This document shows positions 44,271 through 52,560 of a stretch of 64,000 nt of DNA, one piece after another; positions within the stretch are counted from its first letter, which is position 1; each line of letters opens with the position of its first letter. A model generated the notes under the pieces. That model searched no databases and was not told where the DNA came from. It was given only the letters and a program-made list of their open reading frames with translations. The DNA comes from Clostridiales bacterium (lineage in GTDB: Bacteria > Bacillota > Clostridia > Oscillospirales > Oscillospiraceae): the NCBI GenBank assembly GCA_004556345.1, contig SFHQ01000005.1, positions 1 through 64,000 on the forward strand, written 5' to 3'. The translations under genes and the position numbers were made by a program.

Positions 44271-44318
44271 CCCGTGCCTGGCCATGTTTGTGTGCCAGGC
44301 ACGTTGTTTCTCTCCTTC
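44271..44318 (+). terminator. Terminator after the metallo-beta-lactamase gene
   Basis: CGTGCCTGGC and GCCAGGCACG arms followed by TTGTTTCTCTC. Confidence 0.75.
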
Positions 44319-44390
44319 TGCCCCCATGACAGTCTGATCGTCGGGCCTTTCAAAATTTTGGAAGATTTTAGAATTTTATTTACAAAAGGG

Positions 44391-44419
44391 TTGTTATTCT
44401 GTGCCTTCAGTCCTATAAT
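44391..44419 (+). promoter_or_regulatory. Promoter of the anion permease at 44547
   Basis: TTGTTA and a consensus TATAAT with a 17-base spacer; implies a leader of about 120 bases. Confidence 0.7.
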
Positions 44420-44425
44420 AGGCTA

Positions 44426-44546
44426 TCATTTGGGCACCCACTTGAAGTTTTTGGACCAAGACAGACCTCCTTCCAAGGCCCTTCCCTCTGCTGAGGAGGA
44501 CCTTTCCTTCCCGGTGTGCCCACCTTGGAAAGGACTGTGATCGCAC
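44426..44546 (+). promoter_or_regulatory. Structured leader that can sequester the ribosome-binding site
   Basis: GGGCACC (44432) can pair with GGTGTGCCC (44515). GGAAAGG (44529-44535), which holds the Shine-Dalgarno, can pair either with CCTTTCC (44503-44509) or within the longer CCTTCCAAGG (44471-44480)/CCTTGGAAAGG match. These are alternative folds, as in translational riboswitches. No known riboswitch class was recognised. Confidence 0.45.
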
Positions 44547-45815
44547 ATGACAACCACCCAGATCATTGCCGTCGTCATCTTCGTTGTGACCATGGCAGCC
44601 ATCATGACCGAAAAGATCCACCGCACCGTCGCCGCCGTGACGGGGGCGCTGCTGCTCCTGCTGACCGGGGTGCTGACGGTGGACTCGGCGTTCTCTTACG
44701 TAGACATCAATACCATCGGCGTGCTCGTCGGCATGATGCTCTTCGTCGCCGTGGTCAAAAACTCCGGCTTGTTTGAATACATTGCCATACGGGCTGCGAA
44801 GATCGCCAACGGCCACCCCTGGAAGCTGATGGTCTTGTTTGTCCTCATCACGGCGATCTTATCCGCCTTTTTGGACAACGTGACCACCGTGCTGCTGATC
44901 GGCCCCATGACGCTGGCCATTACGAACATGCTGAAGATCAACCCCATCCCCTTCTTCATGACCCAGATCATGGCCTCGAACATCGGCGGCACCGCCACCC
45001 TCATCGGTGACCCCCCCAACATCATGATCGGCAGCGCCGCCGGCCTGAGCTTTGTGGATTTTATCGCCAACACCGGTGTGGCCGTGGTCTTTGTCCTGGC
45101 TGCCACGCTGGTCTGCTTCTACTTCATCTATGGCCGCAAGCTCAGGGTCGAGCCGCAGGCCATGGAAGCCATTCATGGCCTGGACGCGGAAAAGGCGATC
45201 AAAGACCGGCCCCTGCTCATTAAGAGCGTGGTGGTCATCGTGCTGGTCGTCCTGGGCTTCATCTTCCACGCCCAGCTGGGCCTAGAATCCTGCACCATCG
45301 CCCTGACCGCCGCCGCCGTCATGCTGCTCATCGGGCACCAGGACATCGAGGAAGTCATCACGGGCGTAGAGTGGACCACCATCCTCTTCTTCACCGGCCT
45401 GTTTGTTGTCGTGGGCGGCTTGCAGGAGACGGGCATCATCCAGGTCCTCGCCAACGGGCTCATGGACCTGACCAAGGGCCACATGACCATGACCATCCTG
45501 CTCATCCTGTGGGTGTCGGCCATCGTCTCCTCGTTCCTGGATAACATCCCCTTTGTCGCGACCCTCATCCCGCTCATCCTCACCATGCAGAGCAGCGGCG
45601 TGGACGTCACCCCCCTCTGGTGGGCGGTCTCCCTGGGTGCCTGCCTGGGCGGCAACGGTACCCTCATCGGCGCCTCCGCCAACGTGGTCCTCTCCGGTAT
45701 CAGCACCCGCCACGGCTTCCCCATCACCTTTGCCAGCTACCTGAAGGTCGGCTTCCCCATGATGCTGGTCTCGGTGGCCATCAGTACGGTCTTCCTGCTC
45801 ATCCGTTTCGGCTGA
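44547..45815 (+). CDS. Ion transporter superfamily (ArsB/NhaD/SLC13-like) permease
   Basis: A 422-residue membrane protein with about 11-12 helices in two inverted repeats. Signatures: FLDNVTTVLLIGPMTLAI near 110, SNIGGTATLIGDPPNIMIGSAAGL near 146-169, and in the second half SSFLDNIPFVATLIPLIL near 330 and GACLGGNGTLIGASANVVLSG near 368. These match the ArsB/NhaD group; relatives carry arsenite, Na+/H+, citrate or other anions. No arsenic genes are present and the substrate is unknown. It has a long structured leader and is related to the two permeases at 46422-49162. Confidence 0.88.
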   Translation: MTTTQIIAVVIFVVTMAAIMTEKIHRTVAAVTGALLLLLTGVLTVDSAFSYVDINTIGVLVGMMLFVAVVKNSGLFEYIAIRAAKIANGHPWKLMVLFVLITAILSAFLDNVTTVLLIGPMTLAITNMLKINPIPFFMTQIMASNIGGTATLIGDPPNIMIGSAAGLSFVDFIANTGVAVVFVLAATLVCFYFIYGRKLRVEPQAMEAIHGLDAEKAIKDRPLLIKSVVVIVLVVLGFIFHAQLGLESCTIALTAAAVMLLIGHQDIEEVITGVEWTTILFFTGLFVVVGGLQETGIIQVLANGLMDLTKGHMTMTILLILWVSAIVSSFLDNIPFVATLIPLILTMQSSGVDVTPLWWAVSLGACLGGNGTLIGASANVVLSGISTRHGFPITFASYLKVGFPMMLVSVAISTVFLLIRFG

Positions 45816-45888
45816 GCCAGACATAGTGAGCAAATAATTTGTGTAATGTGTAAATTGTGTTTTCTAACATGGGAAGGAGTAAAACACT

Positions 45889-46344
45889 ATGAGTCAATCC
45901 ATCTTCAGCGGCGACTTTGTCGACCTGAGTCTGGGTCAACTGGGTGCCAGTAAAATCAAGACCGTCAACGGTCAGCAGCACGTGGTCCACTTTGACCTGG
46001 GGGAGGGCAAAGACCTGGTCTACGTCTTCAGCGTCACCAACGAAAACCGCTGCTATCTCCAGCGGGCAAAGCCCTACCCGATGACACAGGTCCGCTTTGC
46101 CAGCACCGAGGAGACGCTGCACTACATCGCCAAGGATTACAGCGCCTTCCAAAACGCCCGGAAGAGCCGGAAGTATCAGGACTTCGTGGACATCGCCCAT
46201 AAAACCATCGCCCTGACCCAGCGAATGGAAGACCTGTTCATCACCCACAACATCAGCACCGAAGACATGGCGCTCCTCCACCAGGAGACCGACCGCCTGA
46301 CCAAGCTGATGGAGGAGATTCACAGCCGCTCGCCGGAGGTGTGA
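45889..46344 (+). CDS. Unrecognised 151-residue protein
   Basis: The gene is real by its GGAAGGAG ribosome-binding site, codon usage and terminator, but I do not recognise a family. The protein is soluble: an N-terminal beta-rich half (about 1-75; FSGDFVDLSLGQLGASKIKTVNGQQHVVHFDLGEGKDLVYVFSVTNE is cut here into a strand-turn-strand pattern by eye) and a helical C-terminal half (about 80-150) with a coiled-coil-like HKTIALTQRMEDLF. It lies between the permease at 44547 and a terminator shared with the convergent permeases, so a partner or regulatory role in anion transport is possible but unproven. Confidence 0.75.
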   Translation: MSQSIFSGDFVDLSLGQLGASKIKTVNGQQHVVHFDLGEGKDLVYVFSVTNENRCYLQRAKPYPMTQVRFASTEETLHYIAKDYSAFQNARKSRKYQDFVDIAHKTIALTQRMEDLFITHNISTEDMALLHQETDRLTKLMEEIHSRSPEV

Positions 46345-46357
46345 TTCCAGTTGCATC

Positions 46358-46398
46358 CCATGAAAAAAGGACGCCCCACGGCGTCCTTTTTTTCATGC
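46358..46398. terminator. Bidirectional terminator
   Basis: AAAAAAGGACGCC and GGCGTCCTTTTTTT arms with a short loop, between convergent genes. Confidence 0.9.
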
Positions 46399-46421
46399 AA
46401 ATGTTCGGCGCTATCTTCGGC

Positions 46422-47762
46422 TCAGTGCATCAGCAGGATCATCGTCATGCTCAGCAACAGCACCAGCACCGAAGCCGGCAGGGCGTATTTACAGTACCGC
46501 TTCCAGCCGATGGGCGCTCCCTCCCGCGCCGCCACGGCCACGCCGGTGACGTTGGCCGAGGCCCCGATGGGGGTGGCGATGCCGCCGATGTCCGTCCCCT
46601 TGGAGACGGTCCAGGTCAGCGTTTGCAGGTCCATCCCCAGGGTGTCCGACAGAGAAAGCAGGACCGGCACCATCACCGCCGCCATGGGCACGTTGTCCAC
46701 GAAGGCCGAGGCGATGGCAACGAACCAGATCAGCACCACCACCGTCCGGACCGGGTGGCCCCCGGCCAGCTTGGCCAGGACCTGGGCCAGGCCGTTGAGC
46801 AGGCCGGTCTGTTCCAGGCCGCTGACGGTCAGGAACAGGCCGACGAGAAAGCCCAGGGTCTTCCACTCCACCTGCTTGAGCAGGCCCCAGGGGTACTTGG
46901 TGGTGCAGAGGGTGGCCCCCGCCGCCAGGATCCCGATGGAGGGCATGGTCAGGCCCGTCAGGGTATGGGTGGCAATGAGCAGCACGACGGCGGCAAACAG
47001 CCCCACCCGCACCCGAAAGATCCGGTGGTTCGGGATGGCGTCGCCGGGGTCGATCTCCCACAGCTCCGGGGCGACGCCCTTCTCCCGGCGCTTGAGCTTG
47101 TTGTGAAAGCAGACGTAGAAATACACCAGCGCCAGGCCCAGCCCGGCCAGACAGATGATGCCGTTGTTCTGCAAAAAGTCCCAGAAGCTCAGGCCCAGAG
47201 ACGTCCCCAGGATGATGTTGGGCGGGTCGCCGGTCATGGTGGCTGCGCCCCCCAGGTTGGCGGCGAAGATCTCCCCGATGATGAGGGGCACCGGGTCAAA
47301 GCGCAGATACTGCGCCAGCTGGACCGTCGCCGCCACCAGGAAGAGGATCACCGTCACGCTGTCCACAAACATGGCCAGCAGCGCCGCCAGGATCATAAAG
47401 CTCAGCAAAATGGCCATGGGCCGGAAGCCCAGGGCGCGGGCCAGGCGCAGGCTGACCCAGTCGAAGAAGCCGGCCTCCCCCATGCCCTCCACCAGCACCA
47501 TCATGCCGGTGAGGAAAAACATCGTGCTCCAGTTGATGCCCACGTTCAGCTCCGTCACGCCCCCGTGGGCAAACCAGAACCGGGGCGTGAGGAAGCTGTG
47601 CAGGCTCAAAGCCTCCAGCACCGCCGGGGGATGGGTCAGCAGCAGCAGCACCAGCATCCAGCACCCGGCGCACAGGGAGACCAGATAGCGCGGGCGTTTG
47701 TCCCGCAGAAGTTCCACAAATAAAACGATGGCAATGGCCAAGGCCAGGGTCTTGCTCAGCAT
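46422..47762 (-). CDS. SLC13/ArsB-like permease, tandem copy 1
   Basis: A 446-residue, about 12-helix permease of the ion transporter superfamily. Key segments: MMVLVEGMGEAGFFDWVSLRLAR near 100, FVDSVTVILFLVAATVQLAQYL near 138, ANLGGAATMTGDPPNIILGTSLGLSF near 175 and FVDNVPMAAVMVPVLLSLSD near 360, then GTDIGGIATPIGASANVTG. It is clearly paralogous to the next gene (47804-49162), which lies 41 bases upstream in the transcript; tandem duplication is likely. The substrate is unknown. GDPPN pairs with the loop TPIGASAN in the second repeat. Confidence 0.87.
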   Translation of the reverse strand: MLSKTLALAIAIVLFVELLRDKRPRYLVSLCAGCWMLVLLLLTHPPAVLEALSLHSFLTPRFWFAHGGVTELNVGINWSTMFFLTGMMVLVEGMGEAGFFDWVSLRLARALGFRPMAILLSFMILAALLAMFVDSVTVILFLVAATVQLAQYLRFDPVPLIIGEIFAANLGGAATMTGDPPNIILGTSLGLSFWDFLQNNGIICLAGLGLALVYFYVCFHNKLKRREKGVAPELWEIDPGDAIPNHRIFRVRVGLFAAVVLLIATHTLTGLTMPSIGILAAGATLCTTKYPWGLLKQVEWKTLGFLVGLFLTVSGLEQTGLLNGLAQVLAKLAGGHPVRTVVVLIWFVAIASAFVDNVPMAAVMVPVLLSLSDTLGMDLQTLTWTVSKGTDIGGIATPIGASANVTGVAVAAREGAPIGWKRYCKYALPASVLVLLLSMTMILLMH

Positions 47763-47803
47763 GAAAATCCTCCCGTGGTCCGTTTCTTTTCCAGGGTCAT
47801 GGC

Positions 47804-49162
47804 TCAGTAGCGGAGGAGAAGCATCACCATGCTGATGGCCAGGACAATGACCGCCGCCGGCGCGGAGTATTTACAATACCGCCCCCAGCCGATGGCGTAG
47901 CCCTCCCTGGCGGCAATGGCCGTGCCCGCCACGTTGGCGGAGGCCCCGATGGGGGTGCCGCTGCCGCCGATGTCGGTGCCCATGGAGAGGGTCCAGGCCA
48001 GGGCGTTCAGGTCTACCCCCATGGTCGCGGAGAGCGAGGTGATGACCGGCACCATGGTGGCGGCAAAGGGAATGTTATCCACAAAGGCCGAGGCAATGCC
48101 GGACAGCCACAGGATGATGATGACCATGAGGGTCAGGCTGCCGCCGGTGATGTGGGCGATGCCCTGGGCCATGGCCTCCAGCACCCCCGTCTGCTCCAGG
48201 CCGCTGACAGCCAGGAAGAGGCCGATGAAGAAGAGGACCGTCTGCCAGTCCACGCGCTTGAGCAGCAGGATGGGGTCCTTGTTCACCAGCAGGGTCAGGA
48301 CCGCGGCGATCACGCCCACCATGGCCACGGTGAGGCCCGTCTTGGCGTGGGTGATGAGCAGGATGACCGTCAGAAGAAACACGCCCACGTTCAGGGCAAA
48401 TTTGCGCCAGCTGTGGATGGATGCTCTCGGGTCCATCTCCATGGCCTTCTGCCGGGCAGCCTCGTCCTGGGTGGCCACCTGCTTGCGGAAGGCGAAGTAG
48501 AAAAAGGGCACGATGACCACCATGCTCACCAGGACGATGAGGCCGGTGTTCTGCAAAAAGTCCCCGAAGGTCAGGCCCAGAGCCGTGCCGATGATGATGT
48601 TGGGCGGGTCGCCGCTCATGGTGGCCGCGCCGCCCAGATTGGCCGTGAAGATCTCCGCAATGATCAGCGGAACGGGGTCGAATTTCAGCAGCCGGGCCAG
48701 CTGGACGCTGGCCACAGCCAGGAACAGAATGACGGTGATGCTGTCGATGAACATGGACAGCACCGCAGACAGGATCATAAAGCAGACCAGCAGCGGCACC
48801 GGCCGGTAGTTCACCAGCCGCGCCAGACGCAGGCACAGCCAGTCGAAGAACCCGGCGCCGCTCATCCCCTCGACCATGATCATCATGCCGCTGATGAAGA
48901 TGATGGTGCTCCAATTGATGCCGGTGTTCATCTCGTTCACGGCCGCGTGGCCGGTGTACCAAAAGGTGGTGGTGGCCATGCTGCCAAAGCTCAAGGCCTC
49001 CTCCACCGCCGCCCAGGAGTGCATCAGCCCCAAAAAGACCACGATCAGGGTCAGGGCGCCGGCACAGAGCGTCACGATATAGCGCGGGCGCTTCTCCCGG
49101 ACGATCTCGACGAACATCACCACAAAGATGACGACCGCCAAAATCTGACTCAATAGATTCAT
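47804..49162 (-). CDS. SLC13/ArsB-like permease, tandem copy 2
   Basis: A 452-residue permease paralogous to its downstream neighbour. It shares FISGMMIMVEGMSGAGFFDWLCLRLARL near 105, FIDSITVILFLAVASVQLARLLKFDPVPLI, ANLGGAATMSGDPPNIIIGTALGLTF near 180, FVDNIPFAATMVPVITSLSATMG near 365 and GTDIGGSGTPIGASANVAG. The start MNLLSQILAV is preferred because AAGGAGG lies four bases upstream; 16 further open codons upstream lack a site. Upstream lie two tandem 20-bp repeats that may be regulatory. First gene of a two-permease operon. Confidence 0.87.
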   Translation of the reverse strand: MNLLSQILAVVIFVVMFVEIVREKRPRYIVTLCAGALTLIVVFLGLMHSWAAVEEALSFGSMATTTFWYTGHAAVNEMNTGINWSTIIFISGMMIMVEGMSGAGFFDWLCLRLARLVNYRPVPLLVCFMILSAVLSMFIDSITVILFLAVASVQLARLLKFDPVPLIIAEIFTANLGGAATMSGDPPNIIIGTALGLTFGDFLQNTGLIVLVSMVVIVPFFYFAFRKQVATQDEAARQKAMEMDPRASIHSWRKFALNVGVFLLTVILLITHAKTGLTVAMVGVIAAVLTLLVNKDPILLLKRVDWQTVLFFIGLFLAVSGLEQTGVLEAMAQGIAHITGGSLTLMVIIILWLSGIASAFVDNIPFAATMVPVITSLSATMGVDLNALAWTLSMGTDIGGSGTPIGASANVAGTAIAAREGYAIGWGRYCKYSAPAAVIVLAISMVMLLLRY

Positions 49163-49280
49163 ACTTCCTCCTTGATGTCCTGGAAAGGCTTGCTCACAGA
49201 CCTTCCCCAACAGTGATACCTATTCACACAACGCCCCCAAAAGCACTTTCCACCGTAACTTTCCTATCTGGTTTATTTTC

Positions 49281-49320
49281 AATTTCCTGAGATTGACAAA
49301 TCTTTCCTAAGATTGACAAA
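49281..49320. repeat. Two tandem 20-bp direct repeats
   Basis: AATTTCCTGAGATTGACAAA followed immediately by TCTTTCCTAAGATTGACAAA (three differences). They lie between the iorA terminator and the permease operon start; a two-turn spacing suits a dimeric regulator. Nothing else was seen in 49163-49280. Confidence 0.65.
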
Positions 49321-49329
49321 AAAGAAAGG

Positions 49330-49366
49330 CTGCAAAAAGGAGCAGGGCCGCTGGGTCCTGCTCCCG
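49330..49366 (-). terminator. Terminator of iorA
   Basis: GGAGCAGG and CCTGCTCC arms followed on the minus strand by TTTTTGC and a further T run. Confidence 0.7.
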
Positions 49367-49466
49367 CTGCTTGCTCTGGGGAGCATTGTTTGAATCCAAA
49401 AAATGATGAATCGTTTTCCTTTTGTTCTCTTTTGCAGTTTACTGTAATTTCCAGCAGGAAAGCCCC

Positions 49467-51203
49467 TCAACCTTCGTGCCGGAATGCGCCGAATTTGCAA
49501 AGCTGTTCGCACACGCCGCAGCCCACGCACTGGGTCGGGTCCACGACGGCCTTCTTGTCCTTCCAGGAGATGGCCGGGCAGCCGATCTTCATGCACTGCT
49601 TGCAGCCCTTGCAGGCCTCCGCCTCGACGCGGTAGGGCGGGTGCTTCTGCACGGTCTTGAGCAGCACGCAGGGCCGCCGGGTGATGATGACCGACGGCTC
49701 GTCGGCAGCCAGCTCCTCCGTGACCACCTGCTCGGTGGCCTTCAGGTCGTAGGGATCGACCACCCGCACCCGCCGGATGCCCATGGCCCGGCAGAGGGTC
49801 TCCAGGTCGATCTTCCCCGCCGGCTCGCCCCGCAGGTTCTTGCCGGTGGTGGGGTTCTGCTGGTGGCCGGTCATGCCGGTGGTGGAGTTATCCAGGATGA
49901 TAACGGTGGAGTTGCTCTGGTTGTAGGCAATGTTGGCCAGGCCCGTCATGCCGGAGTGCATGAAGGTCGAGTCGCCCAGCACGGCCACGGTCTTGCCCTC
50001 GCTCTCTTTCGCCAGGGCCTTGTTGAAGCCGTGGATCGAGCTGACGGAGGCCCCCATACATTCGCAGGTCTCAATGGCATACAGCGGCTCGTAGGCGGCC
50101 AGGGTGTAGCAGCCGATGTCGCCCAGCACCGTGACCTTGTGCTTGGCCAGGGTGTAGAACAGGCCGCGGTGGGGACATCCGGCGCACAGCACGGGGGGAC
50201 GGCCGGGGACGTTCTCCCCCAGGCCCACCCAGGGCTTGCCGGGCTTGCCCAGCTTTTCGGCCACGAGACCCTGGGAGAACTCGCCCTCCAGAGGCAGCAC
50301 GTCCTTGCCCAGCACGTCCAGACCCAAGGCCCGGCAGTGGTCCTCGATCACGGGGTCCAGCTCCTCCAGGACCAAGACCTTGTCCACCTTGGCGGCAAAG
50401 TCCAGGATCTTCTGCTTGGGCAGGGGGTTCACGAGGCCCAGCTTTAGGATGGACGCCTTCGGCCCGAAGACCTCGCGGGCGTACTGATAGCTGGTGGAGG
50501 AGGTGATGATGCCGATCGAGGTATCCTCCCCCATCTCCTCGCGGTTGAGGTCGGTGGTCTCGGCAAAGGCCGTCAGGCGGCGGGTGCGCTCCTCCACGAT
50601 GGGGTGGCGGGGGCGGGCGTTGCCGGGGACCATGACGTATTTGGCGATGTCCTTCTCATAGGGCCGCCGGGCCGGCTCCACGCGCTGGCCCAGCTCCACG
50701 ATGCTCTGGGAGTGGGAGATGCGGGTGCAGAGCTTCAGAAAGACGGGGGTGTCGTATTCCTCGGACAGCTCGAAGGCCCGCTTGGCAAAGTCCCTGGCCT
50801 CGGCGGAGTCCGCCGGTTCCAGCATGGGGATCTTGGCGGAGACAGCGTAGTGCCGGGAGTCTTGTTCGTTCTGGGAGGAGTGCATCCCCGGGTCATCTGC
50901 TACGCAGATGACCATGCCGGCGTTGACGCCGGTGTAGGCGATGGTGAACAGCGGGTCGGCGGCCACGTTCAGGCCCACGTGCTTCATCACGCAGGCGCTG
51001 CGCTTGCCGGCCAGGGCCGCGCCGAAGGCGACCTCCATGGCGACCTTCTCGTTGGGCGCCCACTCGCAGTAGATCTCGTCATATTGAGCGGCCCGCTCGG
51101 TGATCTCCGTGCTGGGGGTGCCGGGATAGCTGGAAATGAGCGCACAGCCGGCCTCATAGAGGCCTCTGGCTGCGGCCTCGTTGCCCAGCATCAGTTTCTT
51201 CAT
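49467..51203 (-). CDS. iorA: Indolepyruvate:ferredoxin oxidoreductase alpha subunit
   Basis: A 578-residue TPP- and Fe-S-dependent subunit that oxidatively decarboxylates aryl pyruvates from Trp, Phe and Tyr to aryl-acetyl-CoA, reducing ferredoxin. N-terminal pyrimidine-binding domain: SYPGTPSTEIT and CEWAPNEKVAMEVAFGAALAGKRS (Glu near 52). TPP diphosphate-binding domain: GDIGCYTLAAYEP near 357 and GDSTFMHSGMTGLANIAYNQSN near 398. Two C-terminal [4Fe-4S] motifs: CKGCKQCMKIGCP and CVGCGVCEQLC. The beta subunit iorB, normally adjacent, is not in this window. Ends at a terminator, so it is transcribed alone. Confidence 0.95.
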   Translation of the reverse strand: MKKLMLGNEAAARGLYEAGCALISSYPGTPSTEITERAAQYDEIYCEWAPNEKVAMEVAFGAALAGKRSACVMKHVGLNVAADPLFTIAYTGVNAGMVICVADDPGMHSSQNEQDSRHYAVSAKIPMLEPADSAEARDFAKRAFELSEEYDTPVFLKLCTRISHSQSIVELGQRVEPARRPYEKDIAKYVMVPGNARPRHPIVEERTRRLTAFAETTDLNREEMGEDTSIGIITSSTSYQYAREVFGPKASILKLGLVNPLPKQKILDFAAKVDKVLVLEELDPVIEDHCRALGLDVLGKDVLPLEGEFSQGLVAEKLGKPGKPWVGLGENVPGRPPVLCAGCPHRGLFYTLAKHKVTVLGDIGCYTLAAYEPLYAIETCECMGASVSSIHGFNKALAKESEGKTVAVLGDSTFMHSGMTGLANIAYNQSNSTVIILDNSTTGMTGHQQNPTTGKNLRGEPAGKIDLETLCRAMGIRRVRVVDPYDLKATEQVVTEELAADEPSVIITRRPCVLLKTVQKHPPYRVEAEACKGCKQCMKIGCPAISWKDKKAVVDPTQCVGCGVCEQLCKFGAFRHEG

Positions 51204-51272
51204 GGGTGAAAACCCCTTTCCTGGAACTTGCCCGCCGAAGCAGTCCGACGGGTCAAAAAAATGATCATTTTT

Positions 51273-51302
51273 ATCATACCATAGTTGACAATCGCCCGTA
51301 AA
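51273..51302 (-). promoter_or_regulatory. Promoter candidate of iorA
   Basis: TTTACG and TATGAT with an 18-base spacer on the minus strand, about 70 bases from the start codon. Confidence 0.45.
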
Positions 51303-51388
51303 CTGCTATTCTGGACAAAATCACGCATTTGGTGTATTTTTTATTGGAAGGAAAGGCTTCCCGTTTGTACCTGCTGAAACACCAGACA

Positions 51389-51399
51389 TTTTGTCGAAA
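51389..51399 (+). promoter_or_regulatory. Spo0A box upstream of spo0A
   Basis: TTTTGTCGAAA contains the consensus 0A box TGTCGAA (51392-51398). It lies about 50 bases upstream of the spo0A -35 box, suggesting autoregulation. Confidence 0.6.
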
Positions 51400-51449
51400 C
51401 CTGGCGGAAGTTGCGGTTTTTAAGTTTTCCAATATTTACCAATTTCGTC

Positions 51450-51478
51450 TTGAGTTTTCTGTCCCATTGTGATAAATT
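51450..51478 (+). promoter_or_regulatory. Promoter of spo0A
   Basis: TTGAGT and TAAATT with a 17-base spacer, about 90 bases before the start codon. The region 51204-51568 holds this promoter, the 0A box and the iorA promoter, and no gene. Confidence 0.6.
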
Positions 51479-51568
51479 ATGGATGGGTTGTAAAATCACT
51501 TTACAGCCAATGAATATTCTGGAAAAGATTGCAATAGAAGCTCTTTTTCAGAGGGGGGAGAACAAGGT

Positions 51569-52336
51569 ATGGAAATCAACCGAACCATTTTGATTGCCGA
51601 TGCCAGCGAAGATTTTCGCTCCGTTCTGGTCGAAGCCCTTCGACTAGAAGAGGGGTTGGACGTCGTCGCCCAGACCGGAGACGGTCTGGAGGCCATCCAA
51701 CTCATCCGGGAATGGAAACCGGACGTGCTGGTGATGGACCTGGTCCTCGGCCGGGCTGACGGCTTCGATGTGTTGGACTCCGTCAGGGGCATCCCGCGCA
51801 GCACGCTGATCCTGTCCAGCTTTGCCAGAGGATGTATGGCCGACCAGGTGGCCAACCGCGGCGGAGACTACTACATGATGAAGCCCTGCCGCATCTCATC
51901 GGTGGTCGAGCGCATCCGGCTGCTGGCCAGCAAGCCCTGGGACGAGGAGGGTCCCGACGGCGAGATGACCGCCATGGCCCGCCAAAACCTGGAGTCCAGC
52001 GTCACCTCCATCATCCACGAGATCGGCGTTCCCGCCCACATCAAGGGCTACCAGTACTTACGGGAGGCCATTATGATGACCGTGCAGGACATGGACGTCA
52101 TCAACGCCGTGACCAAGGTCCTCTATCCCGACGTGGCCCGGAAATATGGCACCACCTCATCCCGCGTGGAACGCGCCATCCGGCACGCCATTGAAGTGGC
52201 CTGGGACCGGGGCGACCTGGACACCTTACAGAAATACTTCGGCTTCACCGTCAGCAACGCCAAGGGCAAGCCCACCAACTCCGAGTTCATCGCCATGATC
52301 GCGGACCGGCTGGTGCTCCAGCGCCGCCAGGGCTAA
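51569..52336 (+). CDS. spo0A: Sporulation master regulator Spo0A
   Basis: A 255-residue response regulator that, once phosphorylated, commits the cell to sporulation. The receiver domain (about 6-125) has the acidic Asp11, phospho-acceptor Asp57 ([11 protein letters not shown]) and Lys near 105 (MMKPC). The C-terminal DNA-binding domain (about 150-250) is highly typical: [40 protein letters not shown] and [15 protein letters not shown]. Start supported by GGGGGGAG. A 0A box precedes it. It is flanked by iorA and infC rather than spoIVB. Confidence 0.97.
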   Translation: MEINRTILIADASEDFRSVLVEALRLEEGLDVVAQTGDGLEAIQLIREWKPDVLVMDLVLGRADGFDVLDSVRGIPRSTLILSSFARGCMADQVANRGGDYYMMKPCRISSVVERIRLLASKPWDEEGPDGEMTAMARQNLESSVTSIIHEIGVPAHIKGYQYLREAIMMTVQDMDVINAVTKVLYPDVARKYGTTSSRVERAIRHAIEVAWDRGDLDTLQKYFGFTVSNAKGKPTNSEFIAMIADRLVLQRRQG

Positions 52337-52455
52337 GGCAAGACGGCCCCAAATTTCCCCCTTTCCCATTCCTCTCCCTTTCCCAACCGACCCTGCATTT
52401 TTTCCTTCCGTATCGCTTTGTGTAAAGAAAATTCTATGTCATACTCCATTCAAAT

Positions 52456-52512
52456 CCACCCGAACCCGCGCAGGTCTCATGTCTAGACGCGGATCCGGGT
52501 GATTTCTTTTTG
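52456..52512 (+). terminator. Terminator of spo0A
   Basis: CACCCG...CCGCG pairs with CGCGG...CGGGTG, followed by ATTTCTTTTT. Confidence 0.75.
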
Positions 52513-52525
52513 GAAAAACTTCTGC

Positions 52526-52554
52526 TTGACAGGCAGCCAAGCGTGTGCTATACT
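52526..52554 (+). promoter_or_regulatory. Promoter of infC-rpmI-rplT
   Basis: Consensus TTGACA and TATACT with a 17-base spacer; the transcript would carry a leader of nearly 200 bases. Confidence 0.85.
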
Positions 52555-52560
52555 ACCCCA

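Noticed and set aside
44253..44540. 95-codon ORF before the permease
   Set aside because: It spans a terminator, a promoter and the structured leader.
49279..49596. Minus-strand ORF over the end of iorA
   Set aside because: Out-of-frame shadow of iorA running through its terminator.
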